Position numbers and translations under genes: made by a program | Assembly: GCA_964493665.1 (NCBI GenBank) | Contig: CAZBOZ010000003.1 | Coordinates: 1 to 64,000, forward strand | DNA length: 64,000 bases | From: DAOSVX01 sp964493665 | GTDB lineage: Bacteria > Bacillota_I > Bacilli_A > RF39 > UBA660 | Direction: 5' to 3' | Notes under the pieces: generated by a model | The model's database searches: none | What the model was told of the DNA's origin: nothing | What the model saw: the letters and a program-made list of their open reading frames with translations, nothing else | Part shown: positions 35,514-44,115 of the stretch, one piece after another | How the letters are laid out: each line of letters starts with the position of its first letter | Position numbering within the stretch: position 1 is the first letter of the stretch

Positions 35514-36307
35514 TTTTAGATAATGTGTCTGTGCATAATAAGTTAAAAGCATTAAATTTAACAATAAATAGTGGTGAAATAACTGTTTTATCTGGTGATA
35601 GAACAAAAGAGATGGTTCCTAGATTGCTTATGGGATTTGAAAAAATAACAAATGGCAACATTTATACTCTAAATAATGAGATAAATAACACAACAACCAG
35701 CTTTGCTTTTTTTCAATCTAAAATAGGCTATTTATTTGCAGAGCCAAACCAATTTTTAACTAATAAAAAAATAAAAAACGAAGTAGCTTTTGGTTTAAAA
35801 TATTATGGGTTTAATCAAATAAATGATCGAGTTTCTTATTATATAAATTTGGTTGGACTAGATGATTCTTATCTAGAAGTAAGGTCTTTAGAAGTCGAAA
35901 TAAACATTCAAAAGAAAGTTATGTTAGCCTCAGTGTTGGCAATAGAACCAGAAATATTAATTTTAAATTTTATAGAACATGGTCTTAATATTAAAGAGCA
36001 AAAAGATTTAAAAAAACTTCTAACTAATTTAAAGAAGAAAAATAACATAACAATTATCTTAGTAAGTAATAATTCTAATTTCTTTTTTGATATTGCTGAT
36101 CGAGTAGTTTTATTTAATAATAATAAAATTAAGCTCGATTCTGGCACTAATATATTTTATGAAAAAGATATTACTAAATATTTAGATCTTCCCCCAATAA
36201 TTAATTTTATTAAATTAGCCAATAAAAGCAAAAAAGGTTTATTAAAAACTAACGATATAAAAGAATTAATGAAAGATATTTATAGAAATGTAAACGAAAA
36301 GCGTTAA
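35504..36307 (+). CDS. Degenerate EcfA2-type ABC ATPase homologue without catalytic motifs
   Basis: 267 residues, near the EcfA2 length, overlapping the previous gene by 10 bases. EcfA2-like features: IESGE-type INSGEITVLSG (21-31), Q-loop region LFAEPNQFL (77-85) then EVAFGLKYYG, INLVGLDDSYL (114-124), MLASVLAIEPEILIL (140-154) and the C-terminal YLDLPPIINF. Lost: Walker A (GDRTKEMV, 31-38), signature LSGGQ (now LEVEI), Walker B Asp-Glu (now Asn155-Phe156) and H-loop His (now Asn189). It lies before rplM-rpsI, as ecfA1-ecfA2-ecfT-truA do in Bacilli, but ecfT and truA are absent. Probably a pseudo-ATPase heterodimer with its neighbour; function unknown. Confidence 0.78.
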   Translation: MEIILDNVSVHNKLKALNLTINSGEITVLSGDRTKEMVPRLLMGFEKITNGNIYTLNNEINNTTTSFAFFQSKIGYLFAEPNQFLTNKKIKNEVAFGLKYYGFNQINDRVSYYINLVGLDDSYLEVRSLEVEINIQKKVMLASVLAIEPEILILNFIEHGLNIKEQKDLKKLLTNLKKKNNITIILVSNNSNFFFDIADRVVLFNNNKIKLDSGTNIFYEKDITKYLDLPPIINFIKLANKSKKGLLKTNDIKELMKDIYRNVNEKR

Positions 36308-36322
36308 ACATGGCGATTTTCA

Positions 36323-36351
36323 TTGACTTTTTTAATTAATTTAAATATAAT
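36323..36351 (+). promoter_or_regulatory. rplM-rpsI promoter
   Basis: -35 TTGACT (36323-36328), 17-base spacer, -10 TATAAT (36346-36351). Leader of about 73 bases. Confidence 0.85.
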
Positions 36352-36357
36352 TTTTAC

Positions 36358-36422
36358 TGGTACATTTATTTACTGTTTTTTTATTCGCCGTGGGAAGGTT
36401 TGATAAAAGAAGGTAAAGGAAG
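36358..36422 (+). promoter_or_regulatory. Candidate L13 leader RNA
   Basis: The leader contains CGCCGTGGGAAGG (36387-36399), resembling the conserved part of the Firmicutes ribosomal L13 leader found upstream of rplM. Assignment is from memory of the motif and position; no covariance check was possible. Confidence 0.45.
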
Positions 36423-36430
36423 GAATTAAT

Positions 36431-36862
36431 ATGAATACATTTATGCAAAAAAAAGAAACAGTTGAACGTAAATGGTATGTGATTGATGCTGAAGGTAAAA
36501 GTTTAGGAAGAGTAGCTTCTAAAGCTGCTAATATTCTACGTGGTAAACACAAGCCTACTTTCACTCCACATATCGATTGTGGTGATTATGTAATTATAAT
36601 CAATGCTGAAAAAGTTAATTTAACTGGAGATAAACTAAATAAGAAAGTTTATTATAACCATAGTGGTTACACTGGTGGGTTAAGAGAAAGAACAGCCAAA
36701 ATAATGGTAGAAAAATATCCAGAAGAAATGGTTGAGAGAGCTGTAAAAGGAATGCTTCCAAAAGGAAGGCTTGGTAGACAAACTTATAAAAAATTATTTG
36801 TTTATAAAGGAAACGAACATAACCACGAAGCTCAAAAGCCAGAAGTTTTAGAAGTTAATTAG
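36431..36862 (+). CDS. rplM: 50S ribosomal protein L13
   Basis: Early-assembly 23S rRNA binder. 143 residues with KWYVIDAEGKSLGR (14-27), GDYVIIINAEKV and MLPKGRLGRQ. Pairs with rpsI 8 bases downstream, the universal L13-S9 operon. AAAGGAAGG precedes the ATG. The promoter and a possible autoregulatory leader lie directly upstream. Confidence 0.98.
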   Translation: MNTFMQKKETVERKWYVIDAEGKSLGRVASKAANILRGKHKPTFTPHIDCGDYVIIINAEKVNLTGDKLNKKVYYNHSGYTGGLRERTAKIMVEKYPEEMVERAVKGMLPKGRLGRQTYKKLFVYKGNEHNHEAQKPEVLEVN

Positions 36863-36870
36863 GAGGATTT

Positions 36871-37290
36871 ATGAGTAAAGTTGAAAGTTATTATGCTACA
36901 GGTCGCCGTAAACGCTCAGTAGCTCAAGTAAAATTAACTCCAGGCAAAGGCAATATAATAGTTAATGGCAAGCCTGTTGGTGAATATATGCCATTTGCCG
37001 TATTAGTTATGGATTTAAAACAACCTTTAGTAGCAACAAAAACAGAGAATAAATTTGATGTTGAAGTTACTGTTAAAGGCGGAGGCTTTTCTGGCCAAAC
37101 AGGAGCAATTAGATTAGGTATAACGAGAGCCTTAATGGTATATGACGCTGACACTGATCAAAGCAGTGATAGTGCCTATCGTAAGATACTTAAAGTAAAT
37201 GGTTTTGTTACTAGAGATCCTAGGATTAAAGAACGTAAAAAATATGGTCTTAAAAAAGCTCGTAGAGCTCCACAATTTAGTAAACGTTAA
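36871..37290 (+). CDS. rpsI: 30S ribosomal protein S9
   Basis: Small-subunit head protein whose C-terminal tail reaches the P-site tRNA. 139 residues: YYATGRRKRSVAQVKL near the start, GGGFSGQTGAIRLGITRAL, and the invariant tail KKARRAPQFSKR. Followed by a strong terminator. Confidence 0.98.
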   Translation: MSKVESYYATGRRKRSVAQVKLTPGKGNIIVNGKPVGEYMPFAVLVMDLKQPLVATKTENKFDVEVTVKGGGFSGQTGAIRLGITRALMVYDADTDQSSDSAYRKILKVNGFVTRDPRIKERKKYGLKKARRAPQFSKR

Positions 37291-37297
37291 TTTTTAT

Positions 37298-37323
37298 ACC
37301 TTGCAAAATTGCAAGGTTTTTTG
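37298..37323 (+). terminator. Terminator after rpsI
   Basis: ACCTTGC, 6-base loop, GCAAGGT, then T run. Confidence 0.85.
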
Positions 37324-37346
37324 TTGCTAATTAGCACTATGTATTT

Positions 37347-37375
37347 TTGATTTTATTATATTAATTTGTTATAAT
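37347..37375 (+). promoter_or_regulatory. Promoter for DHH gene-rplI-dnaB
   Basis: -35 TTGATT (37347-37352), 17-base spacer, -10 TATAAT (37370-37375). Transcription would start near 37382, 13 bases before the ATG. Confidence 0.8.
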
Positions 37376-37394
37376 AATTTTAGTAGGTGGAGAT

Positions 37395-38351
37395 ATGATC
37401 AGCTATAATAAAATCGCCAAAAGAATTAAAAAAAGTGATAATGTATTTGTTATGGGTCATAAAGCTATCGACTTTGATGCTTTTGGGGCAGCTTTAGCTG
37501 TCAACGAGGTCTGCGAAAGACTAAAGAAGAAATGTTATATCATTCTTGAAGATAGTAAATTAGAAGAAGGAATTAAAAAAAGCTTTGAATATTTAAATGA
37601 TAATGAAATCAGACCTAAAATTGGCAAATACATTGATTATGCTGATAAAATAAAAGAAAATTCTTTGCTAGTTATTGTTGATACTTACTCAGAAAAAAGA
37701 GTTCAATCAACTAAACTTTGCTCTTTAATAGATAATAAAATATTTGTTGACCATCATTTATTTGGATCGCCGATAAATAGTGATTATTTTATTGATGCTA
37801 AAACATCTAGTACATGTGAGATGCTAGCCCATATGTTTATAAATAAAAACATGAGATTAAATAAATATGTGGCAACAATACTGCTAACTGGGATAAATAT
37901 TGATAGCAATAATTTTAGTATTAAAACAACTAGCAAGACTCATGAGGCAGCAGCTTATCTATATCGTTGTGGAGCTGAGTTAAATACTTCTAATAATTTT
38001 TCAAAAACTAGACTTTCTGATTACATGAGGATTCAAAAGATAATTTTTAAAACCAAATTTTATAAAAAGAAATATGCGATAGTTTTAGGTAATCGTGATA
38101 CAATATATGAAAGAAAAAACCTTGCGGTTATTTCTGATACTCTACTTATGTTTGATAACGTAATAATGTCTGTAGCTATAGGCTATATTGGCAAGAAAAT
38201 AGTTGGAGTAAGCGCCAGAAGTGTTTCTTACAATGTTGAAGAGCTAATGAAAAAATTTGGCGGCGGTGGAACTAAAACTAATGCTGCTTGCCAGATAGAG
38301 GGAAAAACCATAAAAGAAGTATATAGTTTGATCAAGGGGGAATTGAAATGA
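37395..38351 (+). CDS. DHH-DHHA1 phosphoesterase, minimal GdpP-like
   Basis: 318 residues matching only the catalytic half of GdpP, the c-di-AMP phosphodiesterase encoded before rplI and dnaB in Bacilli. DHH domain: GHKAIDFDAFG (His22, Asp26, Asp28), VDTY (Asp96), VDHH (119-121), GINIDSNNF (Asp170). DHHA1 domain ends with FGGGGTKTNAACQ, where GdpP has GGGGH, so a substrate-binding His is replaced by Thr. The membrane spans, PAS and degenerate GGDEF domains are absent and no upstream fragment is seen. It overlaps rplI by 4 bases. It may act on c-di-AMP, pApA or nanoRNA; which is unclear. Confidence 0.82.
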   Translation: MISYNKIAKRIKKSDNVFVMGHKAIDFDAFGAALAVNEVCERLKKKCYIILEDSKLEEGIKKSFEYLNDNEIRPKIGKYIDYADKIKENSLLVIVDTYSEKRVQSTKLCSLIDNKIFVDHHLFGSPINSDYFIDAKTSSTCEMLAHMFINKNMRLNKYVATILLTGINIDSNNFSIKTTSKTHEAAAYLYRCGAELNTSNNFSKTRLSDYMRIQKIIFKTKFYKKKYAIVLGNRDTIYERKNLAVISDTLLMFDNVIMSVAIGYIGKKIVGVSARSVSYNVEELMKKFGGGGTKTNAACQIEGKTIKEVYSLIKGELK

Positions 38352-38788
38352 GAGTAATACTTTTACAAGATGTTCCTAAACAAGGTAAGAAGAATCAGGT
38401 AATAAGTGTTAGTGATGGTTATGCTCATAATTATTTACTAAAAAACAATTTAGCAATATTGGCAAATGACAGTAACCTGGCTAAGCTTGAAAAAGATCTA
38501 GATCAAAGAAAACAAGATGAAGCAAGTTTTACTGCTGAGATGATTGTTTTAAAAGAAAAACTAGAGAAAGAAGAATTTGTCTTTAAAGCTAAAGTTGGCA
38601 AAAAAGATAAAATGTTTGGAAGTATTTCTAATAAGCAAATTTTTGAGGTATTAAAAGAAAAAGGATATAATATAAAAAAAGATCAAATAGAAATTATTGA
38701 ACCTATTAACTCTTTGGGAAGTCATAGAGCAAATGTACATCTTCATAAAGAAGTAATGGCCAAATTAATAGTGATAGTAGAAAAATAA
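38348..38788 (+). CDS. rplI: 50S ribosomal protein L9
   Basis: Two-lobed protein at the base of the L1 stalk. 146 residues starting MRVILLQDVPKQGKKNQV with the GYAHNYLL motif (24-31), a long connecting helix, and the C-terminal lobe with KMFGSISNKQI. Translationally coupled to the DHH gene by a 4-base overlap. Confidence 0.97.
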   Translation: MRVILLQDVPKQGKKNQVISVSDGYAHNYLLKNNLAILANDSNLAKLEKDLDQRKQDEASFTAEMIVLKEKLEKEEFVFKAKVGKKDKMFGSISNKQIFEVLKEKGYNIKKDQIEIIEPINSLGSHRANVHLHKEVMAKLIVIVEK

Positions 38789-38800
38789 GGAAGTGAAATT

Positions 38801-40150
38801 ATGGCAATTCGTCAAATACCACAAAATACAGAAGCAGAAATGGCTGCCTTAGGGTCAGCTTTTCTTTCCACAAGCGCTAAAGACAAAATATGTGAAGAAT
38901 TATTAACCGAAATGTTTTATTTAGATAGCCACAAAAGAATATTTGATGCTATCAAAGATTTATATGATGAAGGAATTCCTCTTGATATAACTACAATAAA
39001 AGAAAAATTATCTAAGAAAAAAGAACTGGATGCAGCTGGTGGTATAGAATACTTAACAGAAATAATCGATTCAGTCGCAACCGCAAGTAATATAGAACAT
39101 TATATAAATATTATTAAGGACAAATATTTATTAAGAAGTATTATTGAAGTATCAACTAATATTATAACTAATGCTTATGAGTCTAAGGAAAATATCAATG
39201 AAATAGTTGATAAGGCTGATAAAGATTTTTCTAATGTTATAAAAAACAGGAGAACTGGAGAATTTGTTAAGATTAGTGAAATTTTAAGAAAAACTCAAGA
39301 TAACTTAGAAAGACTGGCTAAAAATAAAAGTGATATTACAGGGTTAGCAACTGGATTTTATGGATTGGATAAAATAACTAGTGGTCTTCAACCCCATGAT
39401 TTAATTATTTTAGCAGCCAGACCGGCAATGGGGAAAACAGCGCTTGGTTTAAATATTGCCACTAATGTAGCTTTAACTAGTAATAAATCAGTAGCTGTAT
39501 TTAGTTTAGAAATGGGCGCTGAACAACTAGTAATAAGAATGCTGGCTTCAGTAGGTGGAATTGAAATAAATAAACTTCGTACGGGAAGGCTTGAACATGA
39601 TGATTGGAAAAGGCTTAATGAAGCAATTAGTGAGTTAGCTGATGCAAAGCTTTATATTGAGGATGCTTCTGGTATGACTGTGTCAGAAATTAGAGCAAAA
39701 TGCCGTAGATTAGCTAACTCGTCAGATGGCCTATCTTTGGTAGTAATAGATTACTTACAGTTGATTGCTGGAAGTGCTAGATATGCCGGTCAAAGGCAAC
39801 AAGAAGTATCAGAAATTTCTCGAGCTTTAAAAACTTTAGCTATGGAACTACATATTCCAATTGTAGCCTTAGCTCAATTATCAAGAAGTCCGGAATTAAG
39901 AGAAAATAAAAGACCTAATTTGAGCGATTTAAGAGAAAGTGGCTCTATTGAGCAAGATGCCGATATAGTGGCTTTCTTATATCGTGATGATTATTACAAT
40001 AAAACTAGTGAAATGAGTAATAACTCAGTTACGGAGTTAATAATTGGCAAACACCGTAACGGAGCAACCGGAACGATTAATTTGTTGTTTGAAAAAAACA
40101 TGAGTAATTTCAGAAATTACATGGATACTGAACTTAAAGAAGGAGAATAA
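38801..40150 (+). CDS. dnaB: Replicative DNA helicase DnaB
   Basis: Hexameric fork helicase (DnaC in Bacillus naming). 449 residues: N-terminal primase-interaction domain (1-100, NTEAEMAALGS), RecA core with Walker A AARPAMGKTAL, SLEMGAEQL, VIDYLQLI and the arginine-finger region LSDLRESGSIEQDAD. Last gene of the DHH-rplI-dnaB group conserved in Bacilli. Confidence 0.97.
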   Translation: MAIRQIPQNTEAEMAALGSAFLSTSAKDKICEELLTEMFYLDSHKRIFDAIKDLYDEGIPLDITTIKEKLSKKKELDAAGGIEYLTEIIDSVATASNIEHYINIIKDKYLLRSIIEVSTNIITNAYESKENINEIVDKADKDFSNVIKNRRTGEFVKISEILRKTQDNLERLAKNKSDITGLATGFYGLDKITSGLQPHDLIILAARPAMGKTALGLNIATNVALTSNKSVAVFSLEMGAEQLVIRMLASVGGIEINKLRTGRLEHDDWKRLNEAISELADAKLYIEDASGMTVSEIRAKCRRLANSSDGLSLVVIDYLQLIAGSARYAGQRQQEVSEISRALKTLAMELHIPIVALAQLSRSPELRENKRPNLSDLRESGSIEQDADIVAFLYRDDYYNKTSEMSNNSVTELIIGKHRNGATGTINLLFEKNMSNFRNYMDTELKEGE

Positions 40151-40151
40151 G

Positions 40152-41600
40152 ATGTCATTTAAAAATATCTTGGTAACAATTTTAATAACAATCTTTGTGG
40201 CTACATTGGTGTTTTTAGTTGGATTTTCTAAAGAAACAAATTTAGAGCCAAAAGAAGTATACCAAGTTTATTTAGATGGCGAAAAAATAGGATTAATAAA
40301 TGATAAAAATGAATTATATGAACTTATTAATCAAGAAGGGCAAGATATTAAAAAAGAATATGGTGTAGATCAAGTTTATCCTCCTAATGGGTTAAAAATA
40401 ACTAAATATGTTACTTATAATGAAAAAATATCAAGTGTAGAAGAAATATATAAGAAAATAAAAACTGAAGAAACTTTTACAATTATTGCTTATACTATTA
40501 CAATTAAGCCAACTAATGAAGAAGAAATAAAAATATATGTTTTAAATGAAGAGGACTTTGAATCGGCTGTTAATTCCTTAATATATGCCTTTATTCCTAA
40601 AGAAGAATATGACAATTTTGTAAATAATACTCAATCTGAAATTGAAACAACCGGAGAGATAATAAATTCTATGTATTTTGGAGAGACAGTAACAATTAAA
40701 AAGTCATATGTTAATGCTGAAGAAAAAATTTTTACTAACTCTAGCGATTTAACTCAGTATTTATTGTTTAGTACTACTGAAAAGCAAAAAACATATATTG
40801 TTAAATCTGGTGAAGATATTGCTACTATAGCTTATGATCATCAACTTAATACACAAGAATTTTTAATAGCTAATCCAACCTTTACTAGTGAAACTCAACT
40901 TTTATCTCCTGGTCAGATAGTTAATATTGGCCTCATAGATCCTTTAATAAGCTTATATTATTCAAAACATGTCGTTGCCGACGAAGAACTAGCTTATGAA
41001 ACTGAGACTGAATATAGTGCTGGATTATCAGCAGGCACCAAATATGTTAAACAAAATGGTGAAAACGGTATTAGTAGAAACACTCAAGATGTTCTTTATA
41101 AAGATGGAGAGATCCAATCAGTAGAATTTATTACATCGACTGAAATAAAGCCAGCGGTTCCAAAAATAGTTGTTAGAGGATTACAAGGAACTGTAACACC
41201 AAATGATAATGGTTCATGGAAATGGCCAACTATATCACCATATACAATAACCAGCCCTTATGGTTATCGTTGGGGGAAATTACACAAAGCAATAGATATC
41301 GCTTCTAGATTTAATTCACCAATAATGGCTATTGAAAGTGGAGTTGTTATATTTTCAGGATGGATGGGATCTGGTGGTAATGTTATTGAAATAGATCATT
41401 TAAATGGTTACTTCTCAGAGTATGCCCATCTTAATGAAAGATATGCTAAGGCTGGGGATTCAGTAAAAAGAGGAAGCGTTATAGGGACGATGGGTAAAAC
41501 TGGATATGTTACTGGGACTCACCTTCATTTTAGTATCTGGATTGGAAAGCCTTGGGCAAGCGGAAGTTATACAATTAATCCCTTAAAACTATATCAATAA
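40152..41600 (+). CDS. Membrane-anchored LysM-G5-M23 peptidase
   Basis: 482-residue cell-wall protein: N-terminal membrane anchor (about 7-27), an uncharacterised region (30-210), a LysM peptidoglycan-binding domain (about 216-262, YIVKSGEDIATIAYDHQLN), a G5-like segment (about 275-350) and a C-terminal M23 (LytM) zinc endopeptidase with HKAID and HLHFSIW ligands. It probably cuts or helps cut peptide cross-links outside the membrane. It occupies the place of walRK-walHI between dnaB and walJ; one base separates it from dnaB and its stop overlaps walJ. Confidence 0.88.
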   Translation: MSFKNILVTILITIFVATLVFLVGFSKETNLEPKEVYQVYLDGEKIGLINDKNELYELINQEGQDIKKEYGVDQVYPPNGLKITKYVTYNEKISSVEEIYKKIKTEETFTIIAYTITIKPTNEEEIKIYVLNEEDFESAVNSLIYAFIPKEEYDNFVNNTQSEIETTGEIINSMYFGETVTIKKSYVNAEEKIFTNSSDLTQYLLFSTTEKQKTYIVKSGEDIATIAYDHQLNTQEFLIANPTFTSETQLLSPGQIVNIGLIDPLISLYYSKHVVADEELAYETETEYSAGLSAGTKYVKQNGENGISRNTQDVLYKDGEIQSVEFITSTEIKPAVPKIVVRGLQGTVTPNDNGSWKWPTISPYTITSPYGYRWGKLHKAIDIASRFNSPIMAIESGVVIFSGWMGSGGNVIEIDHLNGYFSEYAHLNERYAKAGDSVKRGSVIGTMGKTGYVTGTHLHFSIWIGKPWASGSYTINPLKLYQ

Positions 41601-42364
41601 TGAAAGTAATAGTTTTGGCAAGTGGCTCTAAAGGCAATGCTACATATATAGAAACCCAAAAATATAAGATACTAATAGATTTGGGAGTAAGCGTAAAATA
41701 CATAAATTTACAATTAAAAAAAATAAAAAGAACAGTAGACGATATTGATTATGTTTTAATATCTCATCTTCATACTGACCATATAAAGTATATTGAAACC
41801 TTTGGTAAAGAAAGAAAAACGGAAATTTGTGTTACTCCTAAAATGCACAAAGAATTAAGAAAACTAAATCCGGATTTGAATTATCTTATATATGAAGGAG
41901 ATTTGTTTTTTGATAATTTAAGTATTGAAATTATAAATACCAGTCATGATAGTATAGATTCAAGGGGGTTTTTAATTACTGAAGACAAATCATCTTTAGT
42001 TTATATAACAGATACTGGTTATTTAAATCAAAAATATTTTAATAAGATAAAAAACAAAAATATGTATATAATGGAAAGCAATCATGACATTCAGATGCTA
42101 AGAGAAGGTAAATATCCCTTATGGCTTCAAAGAAGGATATTATCTTCAGAGGGACATTTATGTAATGAAGACTCATCTACTTACTTAGCAAAGCTAATTG
42201 GTAATGATACTAAAAAGGTTTTTCTAGCTCATTTAAGCGAAGAAAATAATTGTGAAGAATTGGCTTTAGAAGCTTTTAAAGAAAAAATGCAAAGCAATGA
42301 CATAAGCTTTAAAAATGTTTCTTGTGTTAAACAAAATGAAATGAGTGAAATAGTAATAATATGA
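41600..42364 (+). CDS. walJ: MBL-fold metallohydrolase WalJ (YycJ)
   Basis: Beta-lactamase-fold hydrolase, reported as a DNA exonuclease-like protein of the wal operon. 254 residues with LASGSKGNATYIE (5-17), metal motif SHLHTDHIKYI (about 55-65) and LAHLSEENN near 210. The start shares one base with the upstream stop (TAATG). rlmH follows with ATGA overlap, as walJ-(htrA)-rlmH in Bacillus, but the walR and walK genes are missing. Confidence 0.9.
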   Translation: MKVIVLASGSKGNATYIETQKYKILIDLGVSVKYINLQLKKIKRTVDDIDYVLISHLHTDHIKYIETFGKERKTEICVTPKMHKELRKLNPDLNYLIYEGDLFFDNLSIEIINTSHDSIDSRGFLITEDKSSLVYITDTGYLNQKYFNKIKNKNMYIMESNHDIQMLREGKYPLWLQRRILSSEGHLCNEDSSTYLAKLIGNDTKKVFLAHLSEENNCEELALEAFKEKMQSNDISFKNVSCVKQNEMSEIVII

Positions 42365-42795
42365 TAAAAATATTGTGTGTTGGAAAAATAAAAAAAGAAT
42401 ATTTAAATTATTTAATAGATGATTATTTAAAAAGAATACAAAAATATCATAAAATAGAGATTCAGATTCTAAAAGATTCAGATATTGATACTGAAAGTAA
42501 GGATTTAATTGCTAAAATAAATAAAAAAGATTTTAATATTTTACTTGATATAAAAGGCGAAGAAATGGACTCTAAATCATTTAGTGAACTAATAAGTGAT
42601 GTTTTTAATTTTAATAGTAATATAACCTTTATTATAGGTGGATCTAACGGTGTTGCAGAGAAAGTTAAAAATGTGGTTAATAAGAAAATATCTTTTTCCA
42701 AAATGACTTTTCCACATGGATTATTTAGAGGAATATTGTTAGAACAAATATATAGAGCGTTTAAGATAAGTAATAATGAAACTTATCATAAGTGA
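42361..42795 (+). CDS. rlmH: 23S rRNA (pseudouridine1915-N3)-methyltransferase
   Basis: SPOUT methyltransferase acting on helix 69 in the 70S ribosome. 144 residues, somewhat shorter than the usual 156-159. Knotted C-terminal half with FIIGGSNGVAEKV (about 86-98) and MTFPHGLFRGILLEQIYRAF, ending in ETYHK as is usual (YHK or YHH). Coupled to walJ. Confidence 0.95.
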   Translation: MIKILCVGKIKKEYLNYLIDDYLKRIQKYHKIEIQILKDSDIDTESKDLIAKINKKDFNILLDIKGEEMDSKSFSELISDVFNFNSNITFIIGGSNGVAEKVKNVVNKKISFSKMTFPHGLFRGILLEQIYRAFKISNNETYHK

Positions 42796-42801
42796 GGTAA
42801 A

Positions 42802-43467
42802 ATGATTGGCAATAGTTGGGATGAAAAATTAAAAGTAATTTGGGATAGTGAGGGATTTCATAAGTTTTATGATAATGTTTTAGATATGTATAAAACAAAG
42901 CCAATATTTCCTTCTCAAAATAATATTTTTAATGCTTTAAAACTAACACCTTATGAAAATGTAAAAGTAGTTATTATAGGCCAGGATCCGTATTTTAATC
43001 CTGGGAAAGCAGACGGTCTTTCTTTTTCGGTCCCAAATGATTTTCCTTTACCCCCATCTTTGCAAAATATTTATAAAGAGTTAGAAACAGATCTTAATAT
43101 AAAACCATTTAAATCTGGTAATTTAACGAAATGGGCCAAAGAAGGGGTTCTTCTTTTAAATGCTATTTTGACTGTCGAAAAAGATAAACCGGCCAGTCAT
43201 AAAAATATTGGCTGGGAATTATTGACAGATTATATAATTAAATTGATAAACCAAAAAGAAGAGCCAGTCGTTTTTATATTATGGGGTAATTTTGCTAGAG
43301 CTAAGAAAGTTTTTGTTACAAATAAAAAGCATTTGATTATTGAATCTACTCACCCATCTCCATTTGCATGCCATAATGGCTTCTTTGGTAGTAAACCTTT
43401 TTCTAAAACAAATGCTTTTTTAATAAAAAACCATTTAAATCCAATAGACTGGGATTTATCAAAATAA
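42802..43467 (+). CDS. ung: Uracil-DNA glycosylase, family 1
   Basis: Removes uracil from DNA. 221 residues: water-activating GQDPYFNPGKADGLSFS (Asp62), LLLNAILTVEKDKPASH, FILWGN and the minor-groove loop HPSPFACHNGFFG with catalytic His. GAGGT precedes the ATG. It ends head-to-tail against the lemA-like gene with no gap. Confidence 0.97.
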   Translation: MIGNSWDEKLKVIWDSEGFHKFYDNVLDMYKTKPIFPSQNNIFNALKLTPYENVKVVIIGQDPYFNPGKADGLSFSVPNDFPLPPSLQNIYKELETDLNIKPFKSGNLTKWAKEGVLLLNAILTVEKDKPASHKNIGWELLTDYIIKLINQKEEPVVFILWGNFARAKKVFVTNKKHLIIESTHPSPFACHNGFFGSKPFSKTNAFLIKNHLNPIDWDLSK

Positions 43468-44010
43468 TTATAATTTAAAATCGTTTATATCATCGTCATT
43501 TAAGTTTTTTCCATCAAAATATGGTCTAATTTTAACGTTATGAATTCTAGCCACAATGATTGCTGGGAAAGTTCTTACTAACTCGTTTAACTTAGAAGTA
43601 TTCATATTAAAATAAGCCTTAGCAGCTTCTAGTTTTTCTTCACTAGTTTTTAAATTTAAATCTACTTCTTTTAGATCATTACTATCTTCTAATTTCCTAT
43701 TATCATTTTTAAGTGTTTCGTATAAAGAAATACTTTCAGTAATTTTTCGATCCATATCAAAATTACTAATTTTTTTATTTTTAAGACTTTCTAAATCTTT
43801 AAAATATTCTTTATTTAAATCTTTAAAAATTATTTCACTAGCTTTTAGCATTTGGTCATATCTAAATCTTAATTTATCATCGATAATGGTCTCAGCTTCA
43901 TCAATCCTAATCTTTATTTTTTGGATTTTGTTATAAATAATTAAATAAAGAATGGCTATGATGCCAAAAAACACAATTAAACTTAAAAATAAATAGAAAA
44001 CTAAATCCAT
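43468..44010 (-). CDS. LemA-family membrane protein
   Basis: 180 residues: one N-terminal membrane span (about 4-26) followed by a long helical region. The end carries the LemA signature, LEAAKAYFNMNTSKLNELV then FPAIIVARI and PYFDG. LemA proteins are widespread, of unknown function. It is the only gene to the right of the origin on the minus strand, so it is transcribed against the replication fork. AGAAGG precedes the ATG; a TATAAT lies upstream. Confidence 0.8.
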   Translation of the reverse strand: MDLVFYLFLSLIVFFGIIAILYLIIYNKIQKIKIRIDEAETIIDDKLRFRYDQMLKASEIIFKDLNKEYFKDLESLKNKKISNFDMDRKITESISLYETLKNDNRKLEDSNDLKEVDLNLKTSEEKLEAAKAYFNMNTSKLNELVRTFPAIIVARIHNVKIRPYFDGKNLNDDDINDFKL

Positions 44011-44115
44011 GTTTAAACCTTCTTACCATAAAAATTATAACATAAAATAAATTACAATTATAGTTTTAATTTATTTTTAAAATATAGTATAATCTTAATA
44101 GTAGGAGTATTAATA

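Noticed and set aside
34884..36307. Frameshifted single pseudogene instead of two genes
   Set aside because: Each frame starts with its own ribosome-binding site and covers a complete EcfA-like order of elements (with the helical part shortened in the first); the second restarts at an ABC N-terminus.
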